From FEN-1191 sp036490715 (lineage in GTDB: Bacteria; Pseudomonadota; Gammaproteobacteria; Steroidobacterales; Steroidobacteraceae): DNA of 64,000 nucleotides. Location: NCBI GenBank assembly GCA_036490715.1, contig DASXDL010000037.1:1-64000 (forward strand), written 5' to 3'. Every line of letters starts with the position of its first letter. Positions within the stretch are counted from its first letter, which is position 1. Of the stretch, positions 56,864 through 64,000 are shown one piece after another. The notes beneath the pieces were generated by a model, which searched no databases, had not been told where the DNA came from, and was given only the letters and a program-made list of their open reading frames with translations. The position numbers and the translations under genes are program-made.

Positions 56864-59800
56864 GTCGGGCCTCCGTTGTCTGGCGCGCTCGCGCTGCCCG
56901 GTGAATTCGCGTCCGGCGCCACGGTTGGCTCCGACGTCGCCGGTGCTTTGGCGCCGGTACGAGTGCGCAGCTCGGCGATCCAGGAACTCACCGGTTTGTC
57001 CTCGGAAGTGATGGCTTTGTATCGTTCCATTTCCGGCAGCGCCGCAGCCGGATCACCCAAATAAAGATCCAGCAGCACGCCCAGATTGCGATGCGCCGGC
57101 GCAAAATTCGCATCATCCGCGAGCGCATGCTCGTAGGCGGCGCGCGCGTCGTTGAACTTGCCCTCGTTGCGCAGCGTCACGCCCAGCTCGGTCCACGCAT
57201 CGGCGTTGCTCGCGTCAACGGTAACCGCCCGCTGCAGGGCGCTGTCGGAATCCGCCAGATGGCCCTCGTGGCGGGCAAGCAACCCCAGGTCGATAGCGGC
57301 AGCAGCATGGCCGGGGTGCTGCAGTTCAAACTGCTTGAAGTCCAGTTCCGCATCCGTGTCCTTGCCGGCCGTGGCCAGATCGAGCGCGTGCTGAAAATCG
57401 GTCTGGGTCGCGGCATCGGGTGCGACCGTGCCGGGACTGGCACTGCCGGCAAACGCTGCCAGCGGGACATAGCCCAGGCTGAGCTCGCTTTTACCATAAC
57501 GTGCCGGTTTGAGTTCGGCCAGCGCCTGAAAGCTGGCCCGTACCGAATCGTCATACACGCCATCCTGCGTGCGCTTGACGTTGATCTCGTGGATCGCGAT
57601 GGCCTGCTCCTCGAATGGAAACGACTGCTCGTCGAGCAGTGCGTTGTACTGCTCGAGCGCCTCGCCCGAGAGCTTTGGCGGGCGCTGCGACTTCATCAGG
57701 TCCGATGCCAGCGTGCGATAAAGCTCGGCGGTCTCGTAGGTGGCGGCGGTGGTGGTTTCGGCCACCTGGTACGCCGCCACTTCTTTATAGGCCTGCACCG
57801 CGGCGTCGAGCGACTTCTTCTTGGCCTGCAAGCTCTGCTTCAGCGGCACCACCAGCTTGACGCTGCGAAACTGGTCACGCACCGGCACCGCCAGCGCCAG
57901 CTGCGCCTTGGAAGCCAGATAACGGGTGCGATCGGTGCGCGCCGGACCGGCCGCCGCGTCCGCCTTGACGATTTCGTGCTGCCAGTAGCGCTCGCGCTCC
58001 AGATCGCCATTCTTGAGCGCGATGTCCAGCAGGCGCTGACGCACCTCGATCGCATCGGCCAGCGGCGTCGGGTAGTCCTTCACCAGCCGCTCCAGCATCG
58101 CCACGCTCTTGGCCGAGTTGCCGGACTGCTGGTACAGATCCGCGGCCCGGTTGAGGGCTTCGTGCACCACCGCCGGATCCTCGTGCGGATTAGCGGCCAT
58201 GCGCTCGAATTCGTCGGCCGCAGGACCGGCACGCCCGGCGGCCACATAGGCGATCGCGAGCTTGCGTCCGATATCGGCGGCGTACTCACTCTTCGGGTAG
58301 TCGCGGCGGTAGGCCTCGAGAACTTCGATCGCGCGATCCCATTGCTGCGCATTGATCAGCGCCGCGGCGGCATCGTAACGAGCGGTGGGTACCACCTTCG
58401 AGTTGGGTGCCAGCCGCGCGACCCGCAGAAAGTCCTCGGCCGCTCCGGCCTGGTCACCGGCAGTGCGTTTGGCCTCGCCCTGACGATAAACCGAATCCGC
58501 CAGGCGCTCGGTGATGTCGGGGCGCTCCGGGTCGTTCGCCGGCGCGATTGCCAGCGCGTGCTGAAAGGCCGACTCCGCCTGCGGGAAATCGCCTTGGTTG
58601 AAGCTAACCTGGCCCACGATGGTCCAGGCGATACGCTGCTTCGGCACATCGACGCTGGGATTGCGCGCCAGCAGCATCTGCGCTGCCTGCGCCGCCTGCG
58701 CCTGGTCCCCGGCCGTATATAGATCCTGCGCGGCGCGCGTCAGTACCACCGCACTTTCCGGATGCTCCGGGAAGGTGCGCGCAAATCTCAGTGCCGACAC
58801 GGTGGCGCGCTGGTGCGCGGCAGTGCGCGCGTCAGGCGCCATCGAATCCTCGCTCTTCTGGTACGCCACCAACGCTGCGTGGCCGGCTTCGGCCGAGTGC
58901 GCATCGTGCGGGTAGTCGTACGCGGTGTGCTCGTATTCGGCGGCGGCGTCGGCGTACTGCCTGCTCTCGAACAGCGCATCGGCCAACAGATAGTTAGTCG
59001 CCGCCGAGTCCGGATCGTCCGGAAACGACTTAAGGTAGGCGCGATACCAGTGCGCGGCCGCCGCGTAGTCCTCGGGCTTTTTGGTTTTCTGGGCGCTCGC
59101 GTGGTAGTACTGGGCCACGTCTTTCAAATTGCTCTTGAGCTCGGCGATCACTTGCGGATAGTCGCGCCGCAGGCGATGGCTCCAGAACGGCGAATCAAGG
59201 CCGTAGCGTTCGACGTATTCGAGCTTGCCCTGCAGCATCAGGTCGGCAAATCCGCCCTTGCGGTACGCCTCGATGGCCGCATTGGTGAGTTCCGGCGCGT
59301 GCTCGTCCACCGGGTCGCGGCTGACGAAGGCCCGATAGGTCGTGGCCGCATCCTGGTAGCGCTGCTTGTCGACGAACAAATCCCCCAGACGCAGGTACAG
59401 CAGGTACGCATACGGCATTTTGGGTCGCTGCTGGGCGAATTCATCGACCGACTTGGCACCGTCCAGGTAACCGAATGCGATGCTCATGACCCGCAGCGTA
59501 TCGTCCACGAGCTCGTGATCGGCGCGCCCGAGCGTATTCAGATCGCGCATCTGGCTGGGATTGTTCGGATCCACCAGGGTCAGATCCAGCAGATTGCCGA
59601 AGTATTTCAGGCTGTCTTCGTTCTGGCCCTGCTTGAACAGCGACCAACCGTCCTTGTACAGACTCTGAATGTAGAAGCTCGAGTGCGTGGCACCATGCGC
59701 GAGCACCGCCTCGTAGGCGTGCTGCGCATCGGCATAGCGATGGTTCGAAAAAAGGATTTCGCCACGCCGGAACTGCACCTCGGCCACGTCGCGGCTCTGC

Positions 59801-60300
59801 GGATAGCGCGCGACGATGGCATCGAGTGTCGCCAGCGCCTGGTCGCTCTGGCCGGTGGTCTCGTAGGCGCGCGCCAGCTGGTACATCACTTGATCGTTGC
59901 GCGGATAGGTCGGGTAGGCTTTGAGCAGGGTCGAGTACAGCCGAATGGCTTCCGCTCCCTGGACGTCGAGCTGCGTGACCTCGTTGGCCATACGCTCGAG
60001 TTCGCCAGATTCGAGATTCAGATCGCCGAGCCGGCGCAGCGCTTCGGCGCGCTGCTTCGGATCGGTATTCTTCAGATTGAGGAACTCGCGGTAGTTCTGC
60101 ATCGCCTTGGCCGTACCACCGCTCGGGGCCGTGTAGGGCAGCACCGGCACCGAGTTGGCCTTGAGGTCGCCGATCGTCGGCGCGGCGCTGCCTGTTTGGG
60201 AGGCCTTGCCCGATTGCGCGGCAGAGGCCACCGGTAGCGCGGCCACGCAGCACAGCGCCATGCCCAGCCAGCAGCCAGCCGCGCGGCAACTCAAAATCAT
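56860..60300 (-). CDS. Large periplasmic TPR-repeat protein (1146 residues)
   Basis: An exported scaffold of 1146 residues. MILSCRAAGCWLGMALCCVA to ASA is a signal peptide with no clean lipobox. Many TPR-like helix pairs follow along the length, for example YQLARAYETTGQSDQALATL, AAAEYEHTAYDYPHDAHSAE, GQVSFNQGDFPQAESAFQHA, AEQ-type and finally WTELGVTLRNEGKFNDARAA. The size and place resemble GltD/AgmU-type TPR proteins of Agl-Glt machines, from memory. It ends in an Ala/Pro/Ser tail. It overlaps the 654-residue gene upstream and the small exported gene downstream by four bases each. Confidence 0.85.
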   Translation of the reverse strand: MILSCRAAGCWLGMALCCVAALPVASAAQSGKASQTGSAAPTIGDLKANSVPVLPYTAPSGGTAKAMQNYREFLNLKNTDPKQRAEALRRLGDLNLESGELERMANEVTQLDVQGAEAIRLYSTLLKAYPTYPRNDQVMYQLARAYETTGQSDQALATLDAIVARYPQSRDVAEVQFRRGEILFSNHRYADAQHAYEAVLAHGATHSSFYIQSLYKDGWSLFKQGQNEDSLKYFGNLLDLTLVDPNNPSQMRDLNTLGRADHELVDDTLRVMSIAFGYLDGAKSVDEFAQQRPKMPYAYLLYLRLGDLFVDKQRYQDAATTYRAFVSRDPVDEHAPELTNAAIEAYRKGGFADLMLQGKLEYVERYGLDSPFWSHRLRRDYPQVIAELKSNLKDVAQYYHASAQKTKKPEDYAAAAHWYRAYLKSFPDDPDSAATNYLLADALFESRQYADAAAEYEHTAYDYPHDAHSAEAGHAALVAYQKSEDSMAPDARTAAHQRATVSALRFARTFPEHPESAVVLTRAAQDLYTAGDQAQAAQAAQMLLARNPSVDVPKQRIAWTIVGQVSFNQGDFPQAESAFQHALAIAPANDPERPDITERLADSVYRQGEAKRTAGDQAGAAEDFLRVARLAPNSKVVPTARYDAAAALINAQQWDRAIEVLEAYRRDYPKSEYAADIGRKLAIAYVAAGRAGPAADEFERMAANPHEDPAVVHEALNRAADLYQQSGNSAKSVAMLERLVKDYPTPLADAIEVRQRLLDIALKNGDLERERYWQHEIVKADAAAGPARTDRTRYLASKAQLALAVPVRDQFRSVKLVVPLKQSLQAKKKSLDAAVQAYKEVAAYQVAETTTAATYETAELYRTLASDLMKSQRPPKLSGEALEQYNALLDEQSFPFEEQAIAIHEINVKRTQDGVYDDSVRASFQALAELKPARYGKSELSLGYVPLAAFAGSASPGTVAPDAATQTDFQHALDLATAGKDTDAELDFKQFELQHPGHAAAAIDLGLLARHEGHLADSDSALQRAVTVDASNADAWTELGVTLRNEGKFNDARAAYEHALADDANFAPAHRNLGVLLDLYLGDPAAALPEMERYKAITSEDKPVSSWIAELRTRTGAKAPATSEPTVAPDANSPGSASAPDNGGPT

Positions 60301-62261
60301 CGGTGCTCCGGCGCCGGCACGGGTGCTGGCTCGCTGGGCACCGGCGCCGCCGGCGCGGCACTACGGTCGCCATGCGCCTGACCTTCCTGATCACCCGCAC
60401 GATCGTAGATATCGGCCAACGCGAAGCGCGCCTGCACCGAGTACGCTTCGATCCGGTCCTTCTGCGCGGCCAGTGCCGCGGCGGCGACTGTCTCCAGGTA
60501 GCCGTTCTGCTGGCCAGCCGCGTCGGCCAGGCGCGTACGCATCGCCTTGATGCGCTCGCCCAGCGCGGCGATGCGCGCGGCAAACTCGCCGGTATCGGTG
60601 GGCACCGTGGCCCGCGCTCGCTGCACCCGCACCCAACGGTTCTGCAGCTCCTCAAGTGCCGCATCGACCTCGCGTAGCGCGCGCCGCTGCGCGTAGCTGC
60701 GCTCCTTGAAGGCGGCATCCAGCTTCCAGTACAGCACGCCCTTGAGCAGCCGCACTTTATCGACCGCATCGTCGCGCTCGATTCCGGCCGGCATGGCCGC
60801 GACCTTGTCCTCCAACGCCTCGATCCGCCCCCATTGGTCGCGCTCGGTGGGCGTACCAAGCGCCACCACGTCGTTGCCGGTCTCGATCGCGTTGAGCTGC
60901 GTCTCGACCTGCGCGCGCGTGGCGCGCAGCCGGGTCGGCGCGTCGGCGGCCAGCAATGCATCGGTGCGTGGTAGCCGCTCGGCGTAGGCGCGCTCGCGCG
61001 CATCAATCATCGCCGCGAAGGCGTCCATCTTGTCATCGCCGGCCAGCAGGCCGCTGCGCAGAAAGTTCAGATCGCGGTAATTCTTCAGGCCTTCCTGAAA
61101 GTCGTTGTCCGCCAGCAGCGTGTACAGGTAGCGCGATTGCGGTGAGTCGGGCAGCTGCCGCAGCTGCCAGAACCAGCCGTAGTGGGTGTCCTGATCCTGC
61201 CCGAGCAGGTCCTGGAGCATGTGGCCGTCCTGGATCCGGGCGATGGCGGCATCGAGATTGTCCGACTCAGTCGCGAACGACTTCAGCGCCGTCTCGTAGT
61301 AGTCCGCAGCCTGGGCACTGGCATTGAGCTTACCAAGCGCGTAGGGCACCGCCAGGAATGACTCCTGAACCGCAGCATCCAGCAGGCTGCGCTTCTGTAG
61401 TTCCAGCCACGGCGCCAGCGCGCCGCGATAATCACCGGTGGCGGCGCGCGCCCAACCGTCGCCGAGCAGTGCGCGGCTGGAGTATGGGCCGTTCAAGCGC
61501 ACGCGATCGAGCGCCACACGCGCCGGCCCAGGCTTGTCGGCCTGCAGATAGGCGAATCCCAGGGCCAGATTGGCCTTGTCGCGCATCGTCAGCAGTTCAT
61601 CACTGTCGGTTTGCAGCGTGCCGACCGCCGACAGAATCGGATCGGCCTCCGGCAAACGGCCGGCGCGCACCAGCGCGACGCCAAGATTGAAGCGCGCGTA
61701 TGCCATCCAATCCGGCGGCCCCTGCCAGCCCCGCAGCGTCGCGATTGCATCGTCATAGCGTTGCTGTCGCATCAGCACGTTGACCAGCAGATGGGTGCGT
61801 TCGGCCTCCAGCTGCTGCGGCAACTGACCCTGAATGCGTTCGAGCGCCTGTTCGCTACGATCGTAGTAGCCGCGCTCGTACCAGATCTTGCCGAGGTAGA
61901 ACCAAGCGCGATTGCGCACCCCAACCGGAACGTCGTTGCCGAGCAGCGTCTCGAAGCGACGTCCGGCCTCGTTGTGGATCGCCAGCTGCAGATACAGTCC
62001 GGCCGCGAGCAGCTGCGCATCGATCGCGTGATGCGGCATCAGCTCCCAGTGGCGGTAGGCCTCGAGCCGAGTGAGTGCCTCCCAGCCGGAATCCTCGTCG
62101 GCCCAGAAATGAAACAGCACGTCGCCGTAGAACAAATCCTGGACCTTGATGCTGGGCAGCTTGTCGGGATCGGCCTTGCGCGCGGCCGACGCCTGCGGCA
62201 CGACGGCAGCCGCGGCCAGCAGTGAGACAGCCAGACCCAGGTATCGGCGCACCGACCTCAT
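60297..62261 (-). CDS. Exported TPR/helical repeat protein (654 residues)
   Basis: A 654-residue protein with signal peptide MRSVRRYLGLAVSLLAAAAV ending near ASA. Residues 40-320 are TPR-like (LLAAGLYLQLAIHNEAGRRF, FYLGKIWYERGYYDRSEQAL, LALGFAYLQADKPGPARVAL). Residues about 440-620 are long charged helices with coiled-coil character (ALEELQNRWVRVQRARATVP, ALGERIKAMRTRLADAAG). The C-terminal tail is Pro-rich. I know no named family. It follows the 221-residue gene by 5 nt and overlaps the larger TPR gene. Confidence 0.82.
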   Translation of the reverse strand: MRSVRRYLGLAVSLLAAAAVVPQASAARKADPDKLPSIKVQDLFYGDVLFHFWADEDSGWEALTRLEAYRHWELMPHHAIDAQLLAAGLYLQLAIHNEAGRRFETLLGNDVPVGVRNRAWFYLGKIWYERGYYDRSEQALERIQGQLPQQLEAERTHLLVNVLMRQQRYDDAIATLRGWQGPPDWMAYARFNLGVALVRAGRLPEADPILSAVGTLQTDSDELLTMRDKANLALGFAYLQADKPGPARVALDRVRLNGPYSSRALLGDGWARAATGDYRGALAPWLELQKRSLLDAAVQESFLAVPYALGKLNASAQAADYYETALKSFATESDNLDAAIARIQDGHMLQDLLGQDQDTHYGWFWQLRQLPDSPQSRYLYTLLADNDFQEGLKNYRDLNFLRSGLLAGDDKMDAFAAMIDARERAYAERLPRTDALLAADAPTRLRATRAQVETQLNAIETGNDVVALGTPTERDQWGRIEALEDKVAAMPAGIERDDAVDKVRLLKGVLYWKLDAAFKERSYAQRRALREVDAALEELQNRWVRVQRARATVPTDTGEFAARIAALGERIKAMRTRLADAAGQQNGYLETVAAAALAAQKDRIEAYSVQARFALADIYDRAGDQEGQAHGDRSAAPAAPVPSEPAPVPAPEHR

Positions 62262-62266
62262 GCGCC

Positions 62267-62932
62267 CTATTCCCAGTCCTTGATCTCGAAGTCCGGCTCT
62301 TGTGCGCGCTGATGATCGGTGATCTTGAGTTCCAGATACTTGGCGCCGACACCCTTATCAAATCGCAGGTTGGCGCCGCGCCGGTAGTAGCGCTCGTGCG
62401 GGCCCTTGCCATTGAACAGCGCCGTGAGCTCGTGCGAGCCGGCCTTGAGATTGCCGATATAGAGCTGCTGCACGCCGCCCTTGACCAGCGCCGCGACTTC
62501 CCGCGGCGTATACAGGTAATTCTTCACTTCGCGGTTGTCGATCTTCAGCGTGACTGAATCGAGCGCGAAGAAGTCGCCGATATCCATCGATACGAACACC
62601 GCCACCTGGGTGTTGGCCGGAAACAGAAGCTCCTCCTCCAACACGAACAGGTCGCGGTTCAGATCGACCACATCCTTCTTGAGATCCTGGATCTGCTCAT
62701 CGAGGGCGCGGGTGCCGCCGGCATCGGCCGCCGGATTGGCGCCGGCGGCCCCGCCGGCTGCGGGTGCTGCGGCCGGCGGCGGCGCCGGTGCGTCGCTGGC
62801 CGGCGCTGGCGCGGCAGCAGCGGCCGGTGCGGTGGCCGGCGGCGCGCCCTGAGCGAGCGGTCCGGTCAAGGGGCCGAGTCCGGCCAGCAGCAGGCACGCC
62901 AGCAGCACTCGTGGGGACGGCGGTGTATTCAT
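62267..62932 (-). CDS. Exported protein with coiled-coil and beta domain, first gene of the Exb/AgmX operon
   Basis: A 221-residue exported protein. The signal peptide (MNTPPSPRVLLACLLLAGLG) is followed by an Ala/Pro linker of about 50 residues, a short coiled coil (DEQIQDLKKDVVDLNRDLFV) and a beta-rich C-terminal domain with LLFPANTQVAVFVSMDIGDF and KAGSHELTALFNGKGPHERY. I recall similar proteins in other gammaproteobacteria, sometimes mislabelled AraC regulators; nothing here resembles a DNA-binding domain. It starts the operon proper, 25 nt after the TlpA-like gene. Confidence 0.78.
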   Translation of the reverse strand: MNTPPSPRVLLACLLLAGLGPLTGPLAQGAPPATAPAAAAAPAPASDAPAPPPAAAPAAGGAAGANPAADAGGTRALDEQIQDLKKDVVDLNRDLFVLEEELLFPANTQVAVFVSMDIGDFFALDSVTLKIDNREVKNYLYTPREVAALVKGGVQQLYIGNLKAGSHELTALFNGKGPHERYYRRGANLRFDKGVGAKYLELKITDHQRAQEPDFEIKDWE

Positions 62933-62957
62933 GGGTTGTCGTTCATCCAGGCAAATG

Positions 62958-63509
62958 TCAGGGCGTCGCGAACGAGTCGTCCAGCAGCGCGCGAATCTGG
63001 GTCAGATAGGTCTTGTCCCGGGCCAGTTCATCACTATGGCGGAAGCGCACGATTCCGCTGCGGTCGATCATGATGGTCGATGGCAGACGATCGATGTCAT
63101 ACGCACGGCCAGCCGCCTTGTTGCTGTCGAGCAGCAGCGGGTAGTCGGCCACGTGCTCGCGCGCGTAATGCGCGGCACGATCCGGATCGTCATCGACGCT
63201 GATCGCCAGCACCACCAGTCCGGCAGACTGGTAGGTCTTATACAGCCGATCCAGCAGGTTGAGCTCGCGCGCGCACACCCCGCAGCGGCTGCTCCAGAAC
63301 GACAGGATCACGGCCTGGCCGCGATACTCTGACAGCCGCACGTTGCTGCCGACCACCGCGGGCAGCGCAAAATCCGGCGCCGGCTGACCAATCAGGCGCT
63401 CGCCGCCGTCATGTGCGGCCTGCGTAGCCGCCGAGGCGAAGGCCGCCAGAGCCGCCACGGCCAGGACGGCGCGCGGGCAGCGGGCGCTTCTGAGGGTGCG
63501 AAGGCTCAT
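62958..63509 (-). CDS. TlpA-like periplasmic thioredoxin-fold protein
   Basis: A 183-residue redoxin with signal peptide MSLRTLRSARCPRAVLAVAA and active site FWSSRCGVCARELNLLD. The sequence around LIGQPAPDFALPAVVGSNVR and STIMIDRSGIVRFRHSDEL is that of AhpC/TSA-TlpA thioredoxins, including the region that carries cis-Pro (RLPSTIMID). Family members reduce periplasmic disulfides or heme-ligand cysteines. A longer start at 63566 adds 19 basic residues before the signal and is less likely. It precedes the Exb operon by 25 nt on the same strand. Confidence 0.88.
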   Translation of the reverse strand: MSLRTLRSARCPRAVLAVAALAAFASAATQAAHDGGERLIGQPAPDFALPAVVGSNVRLSEYRGQAVILSFWSSRCGVCARELNLLDRLYKTYQSAGLVVLAISVDDDPDRAAHYAREHVADYPLLLDSNKAAGRAYDIDRLPSTIMIDRSGIVRFRHSDELARDKTYLTQIRALLDDSFATP

Positions 63510-63654
63510 CGGCGCCAATTTGACATCATTCGCCGGCCGGCGGCGACTGTTAGACCGTAAATACATGACACTGCTCGCATTCCGCCGGCCTAAGCGGACA
63601 GGTCGCGTGCTGCGGTCCTCGGGCGGTGGCCGGCGGCTCGGCCGGCTCTTGCGG

Positions 63655-63680
63655 GGCGACGGCGGCTCGGCGCCGTCGCC
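63655..63680 (-). terminator. Hairpin just downstream of the right-edge gene
   Basis: GGCGACGGC, eight bases, GCCGTCGCC: a perfect 9-bp stem directly after the stop codon of the gene that enters from the right edge. No T-run follows. It may end that transcript with Rho, or only stabilise the RNA end. A second GGCCGGC-rich dyad lies at about 63628-63645. Confidence 0.4.
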
Positions 63681-63681
63681 A

Positions 63682-64000
63682 TCAGGTGATCTGGCCGTTG
63701 ACTACCGAGGCGAGCTGACCAAACGCAATCAGCGGACCGTAGTTGGACGCCGCCCCGAGCCCGGTCGGCTGCCCGGTCGCATAGGTCATGGTCTGGAACG
63801 CACCGGCCTGCCCATGGAGCGCCATGTAGTTGAGGATCACGGTCTCGCACAGCAGGTTGACGGCGTTGGCAGCCAGGCTCGAGGTCGAATTCACCGAGCC
63901 GTCCGGATTGTACGAGCCGATCTGATTCATGATCGCGGTCGGCTTGGAGCGCGGATCGTAGACCAGCATCAGCGAGGCCGCGGTGGCGGTGTTGTCCGCC
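63682..64000 (-). CDS. Partial CDS of unknown function (C-terminal part, cut by window edge)
   Basis: The last 105 or so codons of a gene that enters from the right edge; the frame stays open to position 64000. The visible part is uncharged and rich in Ala, Asn, Ser, Gly and Thr (LMLVYDPRSKPTAIMNQIGS, ASNYGPLIAFGQLASVVNGQ). I recognise no domain. The composition suggests an exported or surface protein, but this is a guess. It ends 172 nt before the TlpA-like gene. Confidence 0.6.
   Translation of the reverse strand, partial: ADNTATAASLMLVYDPRSKPTAIMNQIGSYNPDGSVNSTSSLAANAVNLLCETVILNYMALHGQAGAFQTMTYATGQPTGLGAASNYGPLIAFGQLASVVNGQIT

Noticed and set aside
57091..60237. Long plus-strand open frames of about 500 codons opposite the TPR gene
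   Set aside because: Antisense to a clear exported TPR protein; composition (Arg, Val, Gly, His) is typical of shadow frames.

Overview
The window is a dense, high-GC stretch of a proteobacterial chromosome. Gene families and neighbourhoods point to the Gammaproteobacteria, probably near the Xanthomonadales, Nevskiales or Steroidobacterales: a DUF6763 protein, a fused CysG, a CysI-DUF934 pair, a PEP-carboxylase-like protein of Xanthomonas type, and an ExbB/ExbD/AgmX operon with TPR partners. This placement is from memory of the families, not a search. I see no insertion sequence, prophage, CRISPR array or rRNA. One tRNA is present. Genes are tightly packed, often with ATGA-type overlaps, and no gap reaches 300 bases. 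TTG, GTG and possibly CTG start codons are frequent.

Layout. 1-2.1 kb: a truncated response regulator, a sigma-54 activator without a sensory domain, and a YedK-type DNA-protein crosslink protein. 2.2-9.1 kb: a membrane cytochrome b with a sulfite-oxidase-fold molybdoenzyme, a tRNA-Arg, then the molybdenum cofactor set moeA-moaA-moaC-mobA::moaD-moaE, where MobA and MoaD are fused. 9.1-14.5 kb: proBA, an acidic-tailed DUF6763 protein, htpX and a GlcD-like flavoprotein. 14.5-20.6 kb: a LysR/azoreductase/pirin stress module, thioesterase II with a ferredoxin-NADP reductase, and gabT. 20.7-28.2 kb: an operon of an ArsR-methyltransferase regulator, metF, metH and an ABC exporter behind an AT-rich inverted repeat. 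28.3-34.9 kb: typA, an NCS1 permease, a Spy-like chaperone, def, dsbA and a LysE exporter. 34.4-39.2 kb: a sulfur-assimilation run cysH, cysG, cysteine synthase, then apbE and an acetyltransferase. 39.3-46.1 kb: hemB-hemL and the glycogen genes glgB-glgX. 46.1-51.1 kb: cysI with DUF934, preceded by a PEP-carboxylase homologue that has lost several catalytic residues. 51.2-63.5 kb: a Kef-type antiporter and a nine-gene operon encoding a putative proton-driven trans-envelope machine (ExbB, two ExbD, an AgmX/PglI-type TonB-like protein, two large TPR proteins and small exported proteins), preceded by a TlpA-like thioredoxin.

How it fits together. CysH, CysG (siroheme), CysI and cysteine synthase cover sulfate-to-cysteine steps. 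MetF/MetH continue into the methyl cycle under a probable S-adenosylhomocysteine-type regulator. HemB/HemL feed the tetrapyrrole pool that CysG uses. The Moco cluster serves the adjacent molybdoenzyme and presumably others elsewhere.

The items most worth follow-up are the Exb/AgmX/TPR operon, the degenerate PEP-carboxylase homologue, the MobA-MoaD fusion with a probable CTG start, and the operator-like repeats at the met and LysR loci.
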